Shown: one piece after another, positions 33,794-53,548 of the stretch | Numbering within the stretch: the first letter of the stretch is position 1 | Layout of the letters: the number at the start of each line of letters is the position of its first letter | Assembly: GCA_964017065.1 (NCBI GenBank) | Contig: OZ024783.1 | Span: 18,761,752 to 18,825,751 of the forward strand | DNA: 64,000 bases | Source of the DNA: Haliclona indistincta | Lineage: Eukaryota > Porifera > Demospongiae > Haplosclerida > Chalinidae | Reading direction: 5' to 3' | Notes under the pieces: generated by a model | The model's database searches: none | Told to the model about the DNA's origin: nothing | The model's input: only the letters and a program-made list of their open reading frames with translations | Translations under genes and position numbers: made by a program

Positions 33794-36700
33794 CTATAAT
33801 AAGGGACTGTTGTAGTTGGTATAACAGCTGAACTGATTGGCTAGGTTGTGGGTGTGTCCAGGTGTGAAGGAGTCACATCGTCTCACTCCCAGCAGTCTCT
33901 CAGCTAGTCCCTCCATTACTGATCCTGTAGAACACAGCAACAATGGGACACGTGTGTGATCAAAACTAGGTAAAGCTGTACAAGTCATTGCTGGAACAGA
34001 CTAACAGCAACAAAGTTATCATTTTTAAAAAATTGCAAGAGTGGGCAATAAAGAAAATTGTGGAGAGATATTTATAGATGCTAAGGTATTGTATGACTGG
34101 AGAGAGGACTAGAACAGTTCAAGGGCACATCCTGGATGAAACCCTGTAACACGTGACATATTAAATTTTGATCAAAATTAGGAAGAAAAAATTGCATTGT
34201 CAAATTTTTACAGAACAAGTTTACCTAATTTTACAGAAAAATTATTTGTATGATAAAAATTTTGTGAACCTCTCACCATCGGGACCAACAAAAATCGTTC
34301 ATTATAGAGAGGGTGTCCTCTGGTCAGGGGTTTATTATACATTATGTGGGTTATATTTGAGATTCAGTGAGTGTCCATTATAGAGGGATGAGGGGTGTCC
34401 TCTAAGAGGGGTTCCACTGTATTCCACACTTTAAGGGTACCCGTGAAAACGTGAATATTTCAGATGTGAAATTTTATTATGTAAATGCTTAGTCACAACA
34501 TGAGAAGCGATCCAGTATATACTGTACAACACTGGTCTAGCCTAGCTAGAGGAAACAGACAGTACTCACCATGGTCTTGCACCACATGGATCAATGATAT
34601 CATTGTCATACTAGGACACAATACAATATGGTACATGGAGTTTATTTCTCTATTTTGTTGTTTAAAATTCAATTCCCATCAGTCTCCATTAGAGTGTCAT
34701 GTACCCCCACACGCCCACGCCCACATCATGGTAACACACTAGTCTGCACAGTAGAGCCTAGCTAGCAGTAAACACCATATCTCCCACACACACACACATG
34801 TGCTACAGTATACACACACACATAGACACTATCCTCCTTCACACACACTCATGTTAGTCCAACAGGACTGCTCCATGTAGGGTAAAGCATGTTATAGCAC
34901 ACAGCATGGGTCATTACTGGTCATATCACCTTACACCAGTAATGACAGCTGTACAGAGACACACGCCATTACATTAACAATAACACAACTTGATATTGAT
35001 ATAGTAGTCTTATACGACAATAGCAAGCATGCTCTAGGCAGGTACACAAGGGGTTAAGTGATTTATATTAAAATACACGTTTACATATTCACTTGATATT
35101 TAGGGCATGTATCATACAGAACCTAATGTATTACAGTAACAGTCGCATGTGTAAATGAGTTCATGTTGAAATAGTGTAAGCATCAGAGATAAGACCTGTC
35201 CAGTAGTGCAACATTCAGAAATAATACTAACACACTCATTGACACACAAGCTAGGACATAATAAGTATCAAATAATATATCTGTAACAGAGTCAGTATTA
35301 TAGTATTGATGCGTAATTAGGTAAATACTCACAAGAAGAAGATATGGGGCTTATAGTGTATTATACAAGATGCACCTAGTCAGTCAAACTGAAATTATGC
35401 GCTAGAAAGACAATAATCGATGTATCAATAATCGACCAGCTCCTAACAACACACCAGTATGGTAACAATGCGTGACTATAGTATAGTCAGTATAGTCACA
35501 GTACCAGTCAGTATAGCAGAGCAGCTGGTTGTGTTGAAATCACTAGTTCTCATGAACCAACTCTCAGCTCAACCTCTATCATAACTAAGAGGCGGAGCAT
35601 AGTGTAACCATAGTTACCAACTACAACACATGGAATGTGAAGTAGATACACAAACTCTTGTGTCACAGTCATGTATAGCATTGTGTCATTTTTACGCTTA
35701 TAGGCTATTGAGAGTGTAGACAATTTTATTGCGTAAACTTGTGATTATTTTGACAATATAATGTTCAGAATTTTGAAATACAGTGGAGCCTCTCTAAGGC
35801 GGACACCATTGGGACCAACAAAAATTGTCCATTATAGAGAGGGTGTCCTCTGGTCAGGGGTTTATTATACATTATGTGGGTTATTATATGGGATTCAGTA
35901 AGTGTCCGGATGAGGGGTGTCCTCTGAAGAGGGGTTCCACTGTACATGTGTGTCTATGTCATGTCTGACATAAAAGTGATTACAAAGAAAACAAGACATA
36001 TTTCCCAAGTTCCTTCTACACCACCTCACACCTCTATGGTGACACCAAGGGCATACCATGGCGATGGCGATACCGAGGGCATACCATGAGAGCTACTCAG
36101 AAGAAGAAACACACATGCTAGTTCATAGGAACACTTCATTGATCATGTTTTCACATGTACAGGCAATGGACCACAAATGAGGATTTTCATGTGAAAAAGC
36201 ATATTCCAATGTAGACTCACACATGCTACATTAGAACTGTACAATAAGTGTAGATAACGTGATAATGAGTTGGTAATATACATGATGTGGTCACATGTAC
36301 ACACTCCATTAGTAGGAAACAACACTAGTTATAACTAGTTAATAAACAGTGAGTGTTAGTACAAGGAATGATTGAATAACAAGATAGCTAGCCTAGGTAG
36401 TGATGTTTGCGTCACACTGCTTGAGGCGTACAATGTGAAGTACAGAGGAATTGTTCACGAAGTGGTGTGTGAGTTGTTCAGTGACAAGATCCAGTGTGTG
36501 TTGTTGCTGTGTTCTAGCAGTGATAAGTGTCTCCTTCATGCACTAATGTGTGCAGTCTCTGTAGTCACTGTTGTCTTTATTCACACAATGGAGGATGATC
36601 AGAGACTGAACACATTAGTGCATGAAGGTGACACTCTATACAAGCAATATGACAGACTGTCTACGTACAATATTATAGTGTAGTGGAACAATGTGCTAGC

Positions 36701-37039
36701 TAGCTAGCTGGCTATGGTTCTTGGAACTATTCAATGCAGCATATTGTACAGCACAGAAAGGTTCAGGTGACCTTTATTTAAACCTGAAATATGATCTTAG
36801 TAATTATCCACTCTCACTGTTACATTAACCCTTCTATAACTAGAGTCATATAGAATATACACAGTAAAGACATTGTTGATCAATTTTTTCAAATTCGAGG
36901 GTGACTCAAATTAAAAATCTATGGTCAAACAGGTCGATTTTTTTTAGCTTTGAGGGCACCAATGAAAACTTAAAATGCGGTACACATAACAGACTCAGCT
37001 AAGTGACTCAACACACACGCACACACACACACACACACA

Positions 37040-37070
<31 letters not shown>

Positions 37071-37811
37071 CACGTCATATTACTCTGTACTAGACCAGTG
37101 TCCCCAAGATGGTATGATAAGCTGATTAGCCGAAGTCACAATACCCATTATCATAATCCAATCAATAAAGGCACATATTCAATATCGTCTATAGCTCACC
37201 ACAGGTCTATAATGGGATGGATGGTATGTGACTATATAAAGCTAATGAGTTAAGTAAAGTGTGTGAGAAACATTGGTTTATTAGATAGTCAATAGTCAGG
37301 TTAACATGATTAACCATTCAACAACCAATTAACGTGTCTGTTACCACGGCAACCTGACACAAGGGGACAGATTGCTACAACTATAGTATACTACAGTTCA
37401 ATACTGATATGAGGTGTGTATACTATTGATACTACTGGTAGAGGAAATTGATTGGAACAAAAGCTCAATGACCTAGCTTACTGATAAGAATCATAACCCT
37501 AAAGACACTAGAGAAGCAGGGATTTTTTCCTGATCCCGTGGGAAGCAGGGATTTTTATTATTATTATTAAGCAGAGCATCTGTACCATAGGTACCTGGTC
37601 TTGTACCAGACATGTACTGTCTGTGTCTCACTGACCACTAGAGGTTCAGGTGGGACTGCCCACACCTGCAGTGGGAGGCACAGTCAGTACTCCTGTGAGC
37701 TACTAGCCTGGGCTCCAGGAGGTAGCTTGACACAGACACGCAATACCTGCTTAGAACACAAATGGATTTGTGCCTACAAAACAAGAGGCTGTGTGTGCGT
37801 GCGTGTGTGTG

Positions 37812-37866
<55 letters not shown>

Positions 37867-39593
37867 AGTGTCACTCTGTGGTCAGCACTGTTGTTTTGTT
37901 AGACCAGTGATATCTTCACTGTATCAAGTGTCAGTGAGTCCATTACATGCTATGGTGTTGGTTGAGTGAGATTTCCTCATCAAAAAGTACACTTTGACAA
38001 GTGACACTTACACCCACCACACAACCAATCAACAGTACACTATAGCTGGTAGCTACACTAGTATAATACATCTTGATAATATACATCTTTAATATTGTGT
38101 TTTTGTAAGGTTTAGTAATTTCACGCTATGATGATCAGAGATGCCTTGTATAGTGCTGTATGGATATCATCAAAGACAAGGCTACACCTGTATATATCAC
38201 ACTTATAGAGCTGCTCCAGTGCATGTCACAGGTGTGTGTCTATAGCTTCATAACACTACAGCTTCACGTGATACTACACAGCCCCTAGGATACTATCGTA
38301 ACATCACATATACACAGATAGTGTTCCCTAACTATCGTGGTATTCAGAACACACCAGGTATGAAGTGTACCAACATCCATAAAACAGTGATTTTCAAAAT
38401 TCTTGCACGTAAATTCAAAAATGAAATTACTGTACATATGACATTGACTATCAAGGTCATGAGTATTTCATTGGTCAATGTCACACATCTGTACTTGGTA
38501 TGAAAACCACTGTACTGTGATCCACAGATACATTGTTCATGTACATTTTTTGTACCTATGATCACCAATAGTAATATTAGTTCAAGAGGCTACGAATGAA
38601 TGCCAGCTATGTGTAGCCTACATACAGCCCTAGCATAGTACAGGTAATATGCTACATTATACATCAAAGGTTTCCCCTAGCAACCCTGAATGAAGCTACC
38701 TTATCATGTACACATGTACAAGGATTTAATTTCCTGCAATGCTAATACATAGTGCTGTAGATAGATCATGTCTAGTTCAAAGGTACTGAGCAATCAATGG
38801 TAATGATTAGCAATGCTCTCATCCAGGCAGTGAGGACAGGGTACCACATGGAGAGGGTCACAGGTCAACACCATATATAGAGGAATGCTTCCTACACTGA
38901 CCCTTATGAAGAGAATAAATATATCATTTTTATCGATTTTTATCAACAAAGCTTGATTCACGGTTGCATAGATACAACTCATCACAGGAAGAGGGGGAAT
39001 ACTACCATCAGGATAACAACATGCTTAGTCAGCAACTACATGCTACATGTAGGTCAAGCTGTCCTATAAATTGTGTATGTAAAAATACATGTCATGGTGA
39101 TTATGGGAAAGTTTTCAGTAATTATCTGTTGTCTTTATTCACACGATGGAGGATGATCAGAGACTGAACACATTAGTGCATGAAGGTGACACTCTATACT
39201 TATCATTTTAGCATTGCATCAGGACAGTGCCTCTACTGTACAGCATAGTAACACACAGTTATGTACCTGTACATAACAGAATCTTGTCCTTAGTGAGGTG
39301 TTTGATGGTATGAGCTGTGTTGGTGAGGCACTCCTCTGATAGGAATGGAGGGTCAGCAGCTACTAGGTCGAACTGTCGTCCCTCAGTGAGAGAGCTGGGT
39401 AGATCCAGGGGATGGTTGTAGTCATAGAACACATAGCAATCACCATGGATACTGAACCGCTTATCGTACTCTAGTAGAATGATATGACGAGAGGAAGACG
39501 GTGGCTTGATATCGAGTAGCTTGTTATAGAGTGTAGGGCAAGAGATACAGGCTATACTGAGAGAGAGAGGGAGGAAGGAGAGGGGGAGGGAGG

Positions 39594-39628
<35 letters not shown>

Positions 39629-40375
39629 GAGAGGGGGAGGGAGGGAGAGGGGGAGGGAGGGAGGGAGAGGGGGAGGGAGGGAGAGAGAGAGAGAGAGAGA
39701 GAGAGGGGGAGGGAGGGAGGGAGGGAGGGAGGGAGGGGAGGGAGGGAGGGAGAGAGAGGGAGAGAGAGGGAGGGAGGGAGCGAGGGAGGGAGGGAGGGAG
39801 AGAGAATGGTAAATCATTATTCAATTTTTAGTCCACCCGGTGTGTGTGTGTGTGTGTGTGTGTGAGTAGTGACCTGCCATCAACACCACTTGCTCTCAGG
39901 CACTCCTCTGCTAGTGTGGCAGCCGTCACCTCATCGTACCAGAACTGACTCAATTGCTGCACGACCAACAACAGATAACACAACCATGATGCCGTAACAC
40001 AATAGAGGCATTAACATGTGTTTAAACTGAAGAATACTAACATATATACATGTACTTGACGTGGGGGAGACGAGAGTTGCATATCAAGTTTAAACTATGC
40101 AAGCTCTATACTGTAATGATATGTAGCTTATCATACCATGGTCTACCTACACACGCTCCATCAGATACCGGCCAGTATCGGGTTGCTAGAGGCATGCTTT
40201 GAGGCCCGCCACAAACACGTGCCAGACCCTTTCAGCGTCTTACCCAGTTTTCTTCTATCACAGACGGCGAGGCAGCTTCCTCGTTCAACTGTCTCTCTGC
40301 GTAGAACTCCTGTAGTGCTGATAGAGCTTGTGCCGATAGTTGCAGCGATTCTTCGTCACTGTCAGAGTCCGCCAT
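33794..40375 (-). CDS. EEF1AKMT1: eEF1A lysine methyltransferase 1 (N6AMT2 family)
   Basis: Four minus-strand exons: 40375-40244, 39956-39874, 39556-39267 and 33924-33794. Phases fit (636 bases, 211 residues; human is 214). Recognisable blocks: [53 protein letters not shown], the methyltransferase catalytic-type motif [29 protein letters not shown] and [12 protein letters not shown]. In other animals the enzyme trimethylates a lysine of elongation factor eEF1A in the cytoplasm, using S-adenosylmethionine. The last intron is 5.3 kb, unusually long for this window, and holds two MITEs and several microsatellites. Head-to-head with the MATCAP-like gene. Confidence 0.92.
34263..34421. mobile_element. 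mariner-type MITE family A, copy 2 (left end decayed)
   Basis: It shares GGGACCAACAAAAATCGTTC-type interior, GGTCAGGGGTTTATTATAC and the end GGTTCCACTGTA with the 35779 copy. The first ~20 bases of the left end are altered. Confidence 0.8.
35779..35944. mobile_element. mariner-type MITE family A, copy 3
   Basis: Ends TACAGTGGAGCC...GGGGTTCCACTGTA. Complete inverted ends; lies in the last intron of EEF1AKMT1. Confidence 0.85.
36571..36640. repeat. ~67-bp direct repeat, copy 1
   Basis: TTGTCTTTATTCACACAATG and what follows, to GACACTCTATA, recurs at 39132-39198 with one change. Confidence 0.85.
37018..37070. repeat. (CA)n microsatellite
   Basis: Dinucleotide repeat with a single CC interruption, in the EEF1AKMT1 intron. 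Confidence 0.95.
37797..37861. repeat. (GT)n microsatellite
   Basis: About 30 GT units with a few GC interruptions. Confidence 0.95.
39132..39198. repeat. ~67-bp direct repeat, copy 2
   Basis: See 36571-36640; both copies are in the same intron and the same orientation, 2.56 kb apart. Confidence 0.85.
39560..39806. repeat. (GA)n/(GGGA)n tract beside the EEF1AKMT1 exon 3 acceptor
   Basis: Purine-rich on plus, so it forms a ~240-base polypyrimidine tract directly before exon 3 of the minus-strand gene. Confidence 0.93.
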
Positions 40376-40465
40376 TTGTAATTCAGTGATTAGTGGGTTA
40401 ATATCTGGTTGCCTAGCAATAATTGCACTCTACGAGCTACGCCCACGTATCTTCTTGGAGCAAGG
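40376..40465. promoter_or_regulatory. 90-bp bidirectional promoter, EEF1AKMT1/MATCAP-like, with X-box-like site
   Basis: Ninety bases separate the two start codons. GTTGCCTAGCAAT at 40408-40420 resembles an RFX X-box (one mismatch, one-base spacer). No TATA box. Confidence 0.6.
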
Positions 40466-41892
40466 ATGTCGAGTAAAAGCGACCCTCCACTGCTGGAGGC
40501 AGCTACACGCATCTTAGAGAAGGTGAATAGCGAGTATGGCAGTGGAGACACCTACCTCAGCACTGTATGGGGCAAGCTGATCGCTAAGAGGGAGGTCCTG
40601 CAGGCTTTCAGGAGCTACTGCCGTACTGAACACTTGACCGGCATTGTACGCGTCCGTGCTTCCAGCTCCATCAACTGCAGTGCTCACGTGATCGCCGTGG
40701 GGCCTCCGAGACGGAGGAAATACAGTGTGACGGTGCGATGCTCTGAGGGCAACTGCTACACGAGAGACAAAGCCGTGCTGGGCCTAGCATTTCATGAGAT
40801 CGGGACACACGTGGTACGCACACATTCTAACACAATCACCAGGTGCTAACAAGTGTTGATAGTCGTTAGGTCTTCAAACATATCTGAGATGGTGCTTGAG
40901 TGAACTAATGGGCAATGGTATTTCCTGTTTACAATATCGCATCTAGCAGTAATACAGAATATTCCACATAAGGACAGCAAGTATTATTTAACAACAGACA
41001 GACACTTGTACCAATACTACCATTGCTTATAATGGTATTAGTCTCTACTAATAGACTTAATGAACAAATTATTTGTGCTGCTTAAGTTACAGGCATGAGT
41101 GCTTCACTTTGGTGTGCTTCTGTATTAGGTGAGGTCTCACAACGATGGATTCCAAATATGGAATGGTGACAGGAGACGATTTGGTCTCTGCAAAGTGACA
41201 GGCAAGAAGATGTTGTTGACTGAAGAGGGGTTAGCTACAATCAACGCTCATCTGGCTCTCTCCAGTCATCTGCTGTGGAAGCCAGCTCTACTCTACTGTA
41301 AGTATCTGTTGATGCGGTTTGTGGTCAACCACTAAACTGAGAAATGTACAGTGGTCATGTTTCCTATGAATATGATTTTCATGAGTAAAGTCACTGAAAG
41401 TTTGCACACACCTTTACCAGAGAATTTGAGTAGATAATCTTGCACTAGCTAGATCAGGTGTATGTCAATCAAGCATGTAATGTATAGATCAGGTTACATA
41501 TCGCTGTCTCTGTACATGCAGATGCAGTGTGTAAAGCTCAGATCATGACTGGTGACAGCTTGATGACTGAGCTAGGCAGGTACATTGATAACATCAGCAT
41601 CAGACGTAGCATTGTCAGGAGACTCAAATCAGAAACGGGACTAGACAAGATAGGCGGGAGGACTAAAGACCTGTGCTACTTTGCAGGCGCAGTAAAACTA
41701 TTAAGAAGACTTGAAGAATTAGACATTGGTCTGCTCTTCAGTGGAAAAGTTGCTATAGAGGACCTCCATCGAGTGAGAAGGATCTCAAGAACCTGTTCAG
41801 TTCCTATACCCTCATTCGCTAGTGATATACCTCGCTATGTTGCTGTTTTGCATGAGATGAGAAGAGCTAATGAGTTGTGTACAGAATACTGA
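40466..41892 (+). CDS. MATCAP-like tubulin tyrosine carboxypeptidase (DUF1704/KIAA0895 family)
   Basis: Three exons: 40466-40813, 41129-41297 and 41522-41892 (888 bases, 295 residues). Exon 1 ends right after the zinc-peptidase motif HEIGTH, whose His and Glu residues define the family. Exon 2 gives the RSHNDGFQIW loop and EEGLATINAHL; exon 3 carries GGRTKDLCYFAGAVKLL and LLFSGKVAIEDLHRVR, conserved in KIAA0895/KIAA0895L. The human MATCAP proteins remove the C-terminal tyrosine of alpha-tubulin, so a role on microtubules or cilia is inferred. It is shorter at the N-terminus than the human proteins; the conserved catalytic part seems complete. The ATG at 40466 is chosen because it opens the conserved frame next to the shared promoter. 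A poly(A) signal follows at 42008. Confidence 0.87.
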
Positions 41893-42007
41893 CAATTATT
41901 GAGATATTCATATCAAATCAGCCCCACACTCAGACCAAACAGTGTCTTTATGGTGGCGTAGCCCTTGAAGTTGCTAGTTATGAAATTCTTGAAATTTGTC
42001 ACAGATA

Positions 42008-42013
42008 AATAAA
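42008..42013 (+). terminator. AATAAA poly(A) signal of the MATCAP-like gene
   Basis: AATAAA lies 116 bases after the stop codon and 264 bases before the LATS start. Confidence 0.6.
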
Positions 42014-42276
42014 GAATATTCACATACAGACAAAGAATTCATAGCAGTCCAGTGTTGTGCGTACGGCGCGGCAAAGGCTGGACAATACAATATTGTGGAA
42101 TTTGAAGAACGTGATAACTTTGTCAGCAAAGGCGTATACCGCGAATAATACACGGAAAGTATACGGAGTATTTTATAGGCGACAAGAGTTTGATCATCAA
42201 GTCATTTTTACCCAAGTCAGTCACAGGAACCGCGATCGCTCGGTAGCTAGCTCTGTCAGTCCGCGTGTAAGCAACC

Positions 42277-45302
<3,026 letters not shown>

Positions 45303-45705
45303 TCTAACTAATCCAATCTATCTCATGTGTATCTGTACTCATCATATCTGTTAGTCTGTGTCATATCACATTATGTAATGTGTAATAACAATATCTACAT
45401 ATTTCTTGTCTCTACGAACGCCAGTGGGTTCAACTGTCAACAAATGAACCTGCTGCTGCATGAGGAGAGATATCGAGCTGCATAATTCGTACATAGCTTC
45501 TTCTATCATTGAATGCTCCAATATTAATGCACGTTGAAGTTTGGTAGTACTAATGCTGAGTAGTGTACATACGTCACTACGGAGAATGCATCGTGATTTC
45601 TCCGTATAATTATTCTTAGATACACGCCCACGTCCACCTGAGCTTAATTACACGCTGTTTCTTCGCTGCAGCTAGGCTCTGTCGGCGGCTGATAATCACT
45701 GGATA

Positions 45706-49181
<3,476 letters not shown>

Positions 49182-50046
49182 TCACTATAACTAGTCCAAT
49201 CTATCTGTACTCATCATATCTGTTAGTCTGTGTCATATCACATTATGTAATGTTTAATAACAATATCTACTTTTGTCTCTAACAATGCCAGTGGGTTCAA
49301 CTGTCAATAAATGACCCGAGCTGCTGCACGGGGAGAGATATCGAGCTGCATAATTCGTATATAGCTTCGAATTCTTCTATCATTAAATACTCCAAGTTGT
49401 ACCTGCATGCTAGCACTTAGCCTCGCCTCCAGGCTAGATATCATAATAATATAGCCTGGTACAGACTGTCTACGCATGCGCGCAATATCTACACTAATAA
49501 TAAGATAATTATATTCATGATTTTTGCAAGTAGCTGTATTTTCCTAGCCATGGGTATTCGTGCAGACAGAGTCGCTGCGTGCAGTTTGCTTGCCTATTGA
49601 TAGGCATCGAATATAGCAAATTTCAGCAATGCAGTGTTAGCCATCGCGGAGCTACGAGCTTGCCCTGTGAAGACTAAGCACGATTGATTGTATACACTCT
49701 TTCTTTAGTTGTGCGGAAGGTACGAAGCTAAAACTGCTCGAGCATGCTCATCTGCCATCTGTGCAGGAATCCATGCGATGTTTTCGCCGAGTGCTGCTCG
49801 TACGCGATGTTACAGCTACGTGGTGCCAGACAGCACAGCCTGCGTTGCTGTAATATCCACAGGAAAATTGTGTGTGCAGTACGGAATTAAACGGATGTAC
49901 GTATTTTGTTAAGTAACGTAGGCGAACGGACTTATTGTATAACGGACAACCGTTTGTTCTGAGAATGCGGAGTGTGTCTGAAGCACGGATGAATGCGGAC
50001 TACCGTTAGTTATCGCACGTGGTTGACGTGAAAGAACGGTGTCGGC
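49182..50046. other. LATS-copy 3' flank, then dispersed repeat copy 2 (49528-49683)
   Basis: To ~49392 this matches 45303-45510 downstream of the complete LATS gene. 49528-49683 resembles the repeat at 23255-23420. The rest shows nothing I can name. Confidence 0.6.
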
Positions 50047-53000
50047 ATGGCAGAGTTGCCTAGAAAGAGAAAGAGAGTGTGGTGCGACCACTGTAATGAT
50101 TTGGTTTCATCGTCAACATTCTACCGCCATCGTGAACTTGTAACAAATCCAGCGGTGAGAAAGCGACGTCGGTGCGATTCCAGTTCTTCCGAGTCAGCGG
50201 AGCAGACGTCGGCTATTGGCGAGGACGCTGTATTTGGCTCTCTCCAAGGTATGGACGATCAAGTATTGTTTGTTACAAACTGTTATTGCTTCGTTTTGCT
50301 TTGTAACAGAGTGTGAACTTGACTTCGACGATCACAGTTCTCTAGCACCCAATGATGCGCTCTGTGCTCAGTCTATCAGTGACAGCTCTAGTGATGAAGA
50401 CTGCTCTAGTGATGAAGACAGTTCTAGTGATGAATCTGAAGAAGATAGCATTAGCCCAGATCAGCCAGAGGTAATATATTCAGGTAGCTATATATAGGTT
50501 GCACGCCAAGGTGTGAACTTGAATTTTGTCGCCTGAGTGATGGTGCAGTTAAGCGAAAACTCCACCTCTTTGTGGGATAGAGCCGGCCATATGGCGCAAC
50601 CCTTTGGCCGGCTCTATACTATTTAATTTTACTATTTATCATGAGTATCAAAGGTGTCTAGATTAATTTTTTACTAGTTGCTCAGTAATTGGTATTTCAA
50701 ATTTTGAGCACAGCAATTAAAGATCGAAGAAAAAGAACATCAACACAGCTTTTACACGGATACGATTATGGTGTCTGTGCGTATGCATGAATGACAAGCA
50801 ACAATATAGTAGTAGCCTGCTAAACTCCAAAGCAAGAGTTTCAATGATATGTATCTATCTTTATCCTTGTGGTATAACATGAATAATAAAATCAAAATTA
50901 TTAAGTGAATATTACTTTTCTGTAGATGATTGAACTAGACGGAGATTCAGATGATGAATATGATGTTGATGTTGTGGAAGATTCTGTTCAACCTTCTGCT
51001 CCAATTTGGCAGTTTCTTTTTTCCCTTCTTCTATGGCAGACTGTCTTTCGTATTTCAAATTCTGCTTTGGCCTCCTTGCTTTCTCTTCTCAAGTTCTTTC
51101 TTGGTGCAATTGGAAATGCTTTTCAGTGTCCTTTGTTGGTAAATTTCTCGGAACAGATTCCATTAACAATTCTCTGTGCCTACAAGAAAATAGGCTTGAA
51201 GAAAAATGATTTCATTTCTTATGTAGTTTGTCCAGACTGCGATTCTGTGTATGAGTATGAAAACTGCTTTGATAAAGTTGACGGGAAAAAGATTTCAAAA
51301 CTGTGCTGTCATGTTGCTTATCCAAAACATCTACATGTGAGTAGACGAAAGAAATGTGGAACAAAACTTCTCAAAAATGTGAAGAATGGAAGTAAATATA
51401 AACTTGTTCCTATCAAGGCTTACCCTTATTTCCCTTTGAAGAAATCCCTTCAACGGGTTATTTCGAGAGAAGGAGTGTTGAGTGCGTGCGAAAGATGGAG
51501 ACAAAGAGCTCGTTCTATACCAAATACCCATCTTGGAGATGTGTACGATGGCCGTGTTTGGCAACAATTTAATTCTGGAAACAATTTTCTTGCATCACCA
51601 TTTTCTTACTTATTGACTCTTAACGTTGACTGGTTTCAACCTTTCAGTCATTTGGAATACTCAGTTGGAGTAATTTACCTTACAATACAAAACCTGCCTC
51701 GATCAGAAAGATTTAAAGAAAGAAATGTCTTGTTAGTTGGTGTCATTCCTGGGCCTAGTGAGCCAAGCTTGACTATGAATTCTTACCTCGGACCTTTAGT
51801 AGAAGAACTAAAGGAAGGTTGGGATGTTGGCTTTAATATAGCAATATCTAAGATTGCTACTGTTATCGTACGAGTGGCTTTGACTTGCGTTGCTTGTGAC
51901 ATACCAGCTAGTAGAAAGGTAGTTGGCTTTCTTGGGCATCACGCTTCTTTGGCTTGTAATAAATGCTTAAAGGCATTTCCAGTAAGTTTTGGTCAACCAA
52001 TAAATTATTCTGGGTTTAATAGGAGTGATTGGACTATGCGTACCAGCATATTGCATCGTCAGCATTGTGATATAATAAATAAGAAGAAAACAAAGTCTGC
52101 CATCAAAAAAAAGGAATCAAAATATGGAGTGCGCTACTCAGCTTTACTTGAATTACCATACTTTGATCCTGTCCGTTTTACGGTCGTTGATCCTATGCAT
52201 AATTTGTATCTTGGCACAGGAAAACATGCATTCAAAACCTGGATAAAAATGGGAATTTTGTGTGACGATCAACTCGATGAAATAGCGAAACGAGCGAAGG
52301 AAATTCAAGTTCCCTCTGGTGTGGGTAGACTTCCTTCAAATATATCTTCTAACTATGGAGGATTTAAAGCGGACCAGTGGCGGAGTTTTATCATTATTTA
52401 TTCACCAATTGTCCTTAAAGGGATACTGCCAGATGACCATTTGCGGTGTTGGATGCTATTTGTCCGTGCTTGCCTACTCCTTAGCCAGCGTGTTCTAAAA
52501 AAGAGTGACCTTGTCTCAGCAGATCTTTTACTTTTGAACTACAGCAAGAAGTTCCAAGATTTGTATGGGGAATCAAACTGCACCATGAACTTACACTTGC
52601 AATTACATCTTCAAGAAAGTTTTCTTGATTTTGGACCTGCTCATGCTTTTTGGAGCTATCCCTTTGAACGGTACAATGGTATTCTGGGATCGTTTCCAAC
52701 AAACAACAAAACAATTGAAGTTCAATTGATGAATAAGTTCATCACAACCCAGTCAGTACAAGCAATTGCAAACCTTGCTGATCCAAAGTTAACCTCTTTG
52801 CTACGGCTTCCTAATTTTGACACATCTGCATTTTCTATTTCTTCCGTGGTTTCTGATAATCTCAGCATTGAAGAAATTCTTCATATGCCATCGTCACCTG
52901 TCTCTTCCTTTAAACCAATCCCTGGTATTGCCACACTCCTTCACCCCATGCATGAAGGTGTTCTCTCATCAGAAGCTATTAGTCGCCTCCGTCTTTTGTA

Positions 53001-53499
53001 CACTCAACTTTACCCTAATTTTGAAATTCATCGTGTGTCTCCATTTTTTGAGAGGTGTGGACGGATTGACCTTGCTGGTGATCTTTTTGGTTCAGTTCTT
53101 AGTGGAGCTAGTGCTAAATCATCTTCTGTTATCATGGCGTATTGGCCGGGAAATGGCAATAGTCTATCATCAATTGACTATGCAAGAATGCGAGTGGGTG
53201 TTGTGCAGTATTTTTTGAGCAGTTCAGTAGTTGTTTCTGATGAACACTCAACTGAAAAGATCGTATTAAAGCAGATGTTTGCTTACACATTATGGAAACA
53301 GAGACATCCCAAGCAAGACTGGTTTGGAATATCAGCAACTGTTTGTGTAGACATGTTTGAGTCTCAGTCTATGTGTTGCTATCTACCGGTTGAACGTATT
53401 GCTAATAAATGTGCTCAGTGTGTATTGGAAGTAGATTTCGAACGCACTAAGCAATCTGTTTTTGTAGCTTGTCCTTTGCCTATCAAATACTGTATGTAG
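50047..53499 (+). CDS. CACTA/EnSpm-like transposase (TNP2-type), apparently intact
   Basis: Three exons: 50047-50248, 50310-50470 and 50926-53499, phases consistent (979 codons). The N-terminus has a Cys/His cluster (WCDHCNDLVSSSTFYRH) and basic residues, then acidic SSSDED repeats. The long third exon carries the Transposase_21-type signature: CPDCDSVYEYENC, YPYFPLKKSLQ, LNVDWFQPF, VGVIPGPSEPSLTMNSYLGP, LGHHASLACNKCLKAFP and VDPMHNLYLGTGKH. No stop or frameshift interrupts it. It would cut and paste a CACTA-type element in the nucleus. I could not identify the element's inverted ends. Convergent with the kinase gene, whose stop is only ~50 bases away. A small hairpin (50577-50617) lies in intron 2. 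Confidence 0.82.
50577..50617. repeat. 13-bp-stem hairpin in transposase intron
   Basis: ATAGAGCCGGCCA and its complement TGGCCGGCTCTAT with a 15-base loop. Confidence 0.75.
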
Positions 53500-53548
53500 C
53501 AAAAATTGACATTAAAATTATTACTCAAAATTATTGATTGCAAAAATA

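Noticed and set aside
36372..36683. 103-residue frame
   Set aside because: It includes the 67-bp repeat and no known motif; inside an EEF1AKMT1 intron.
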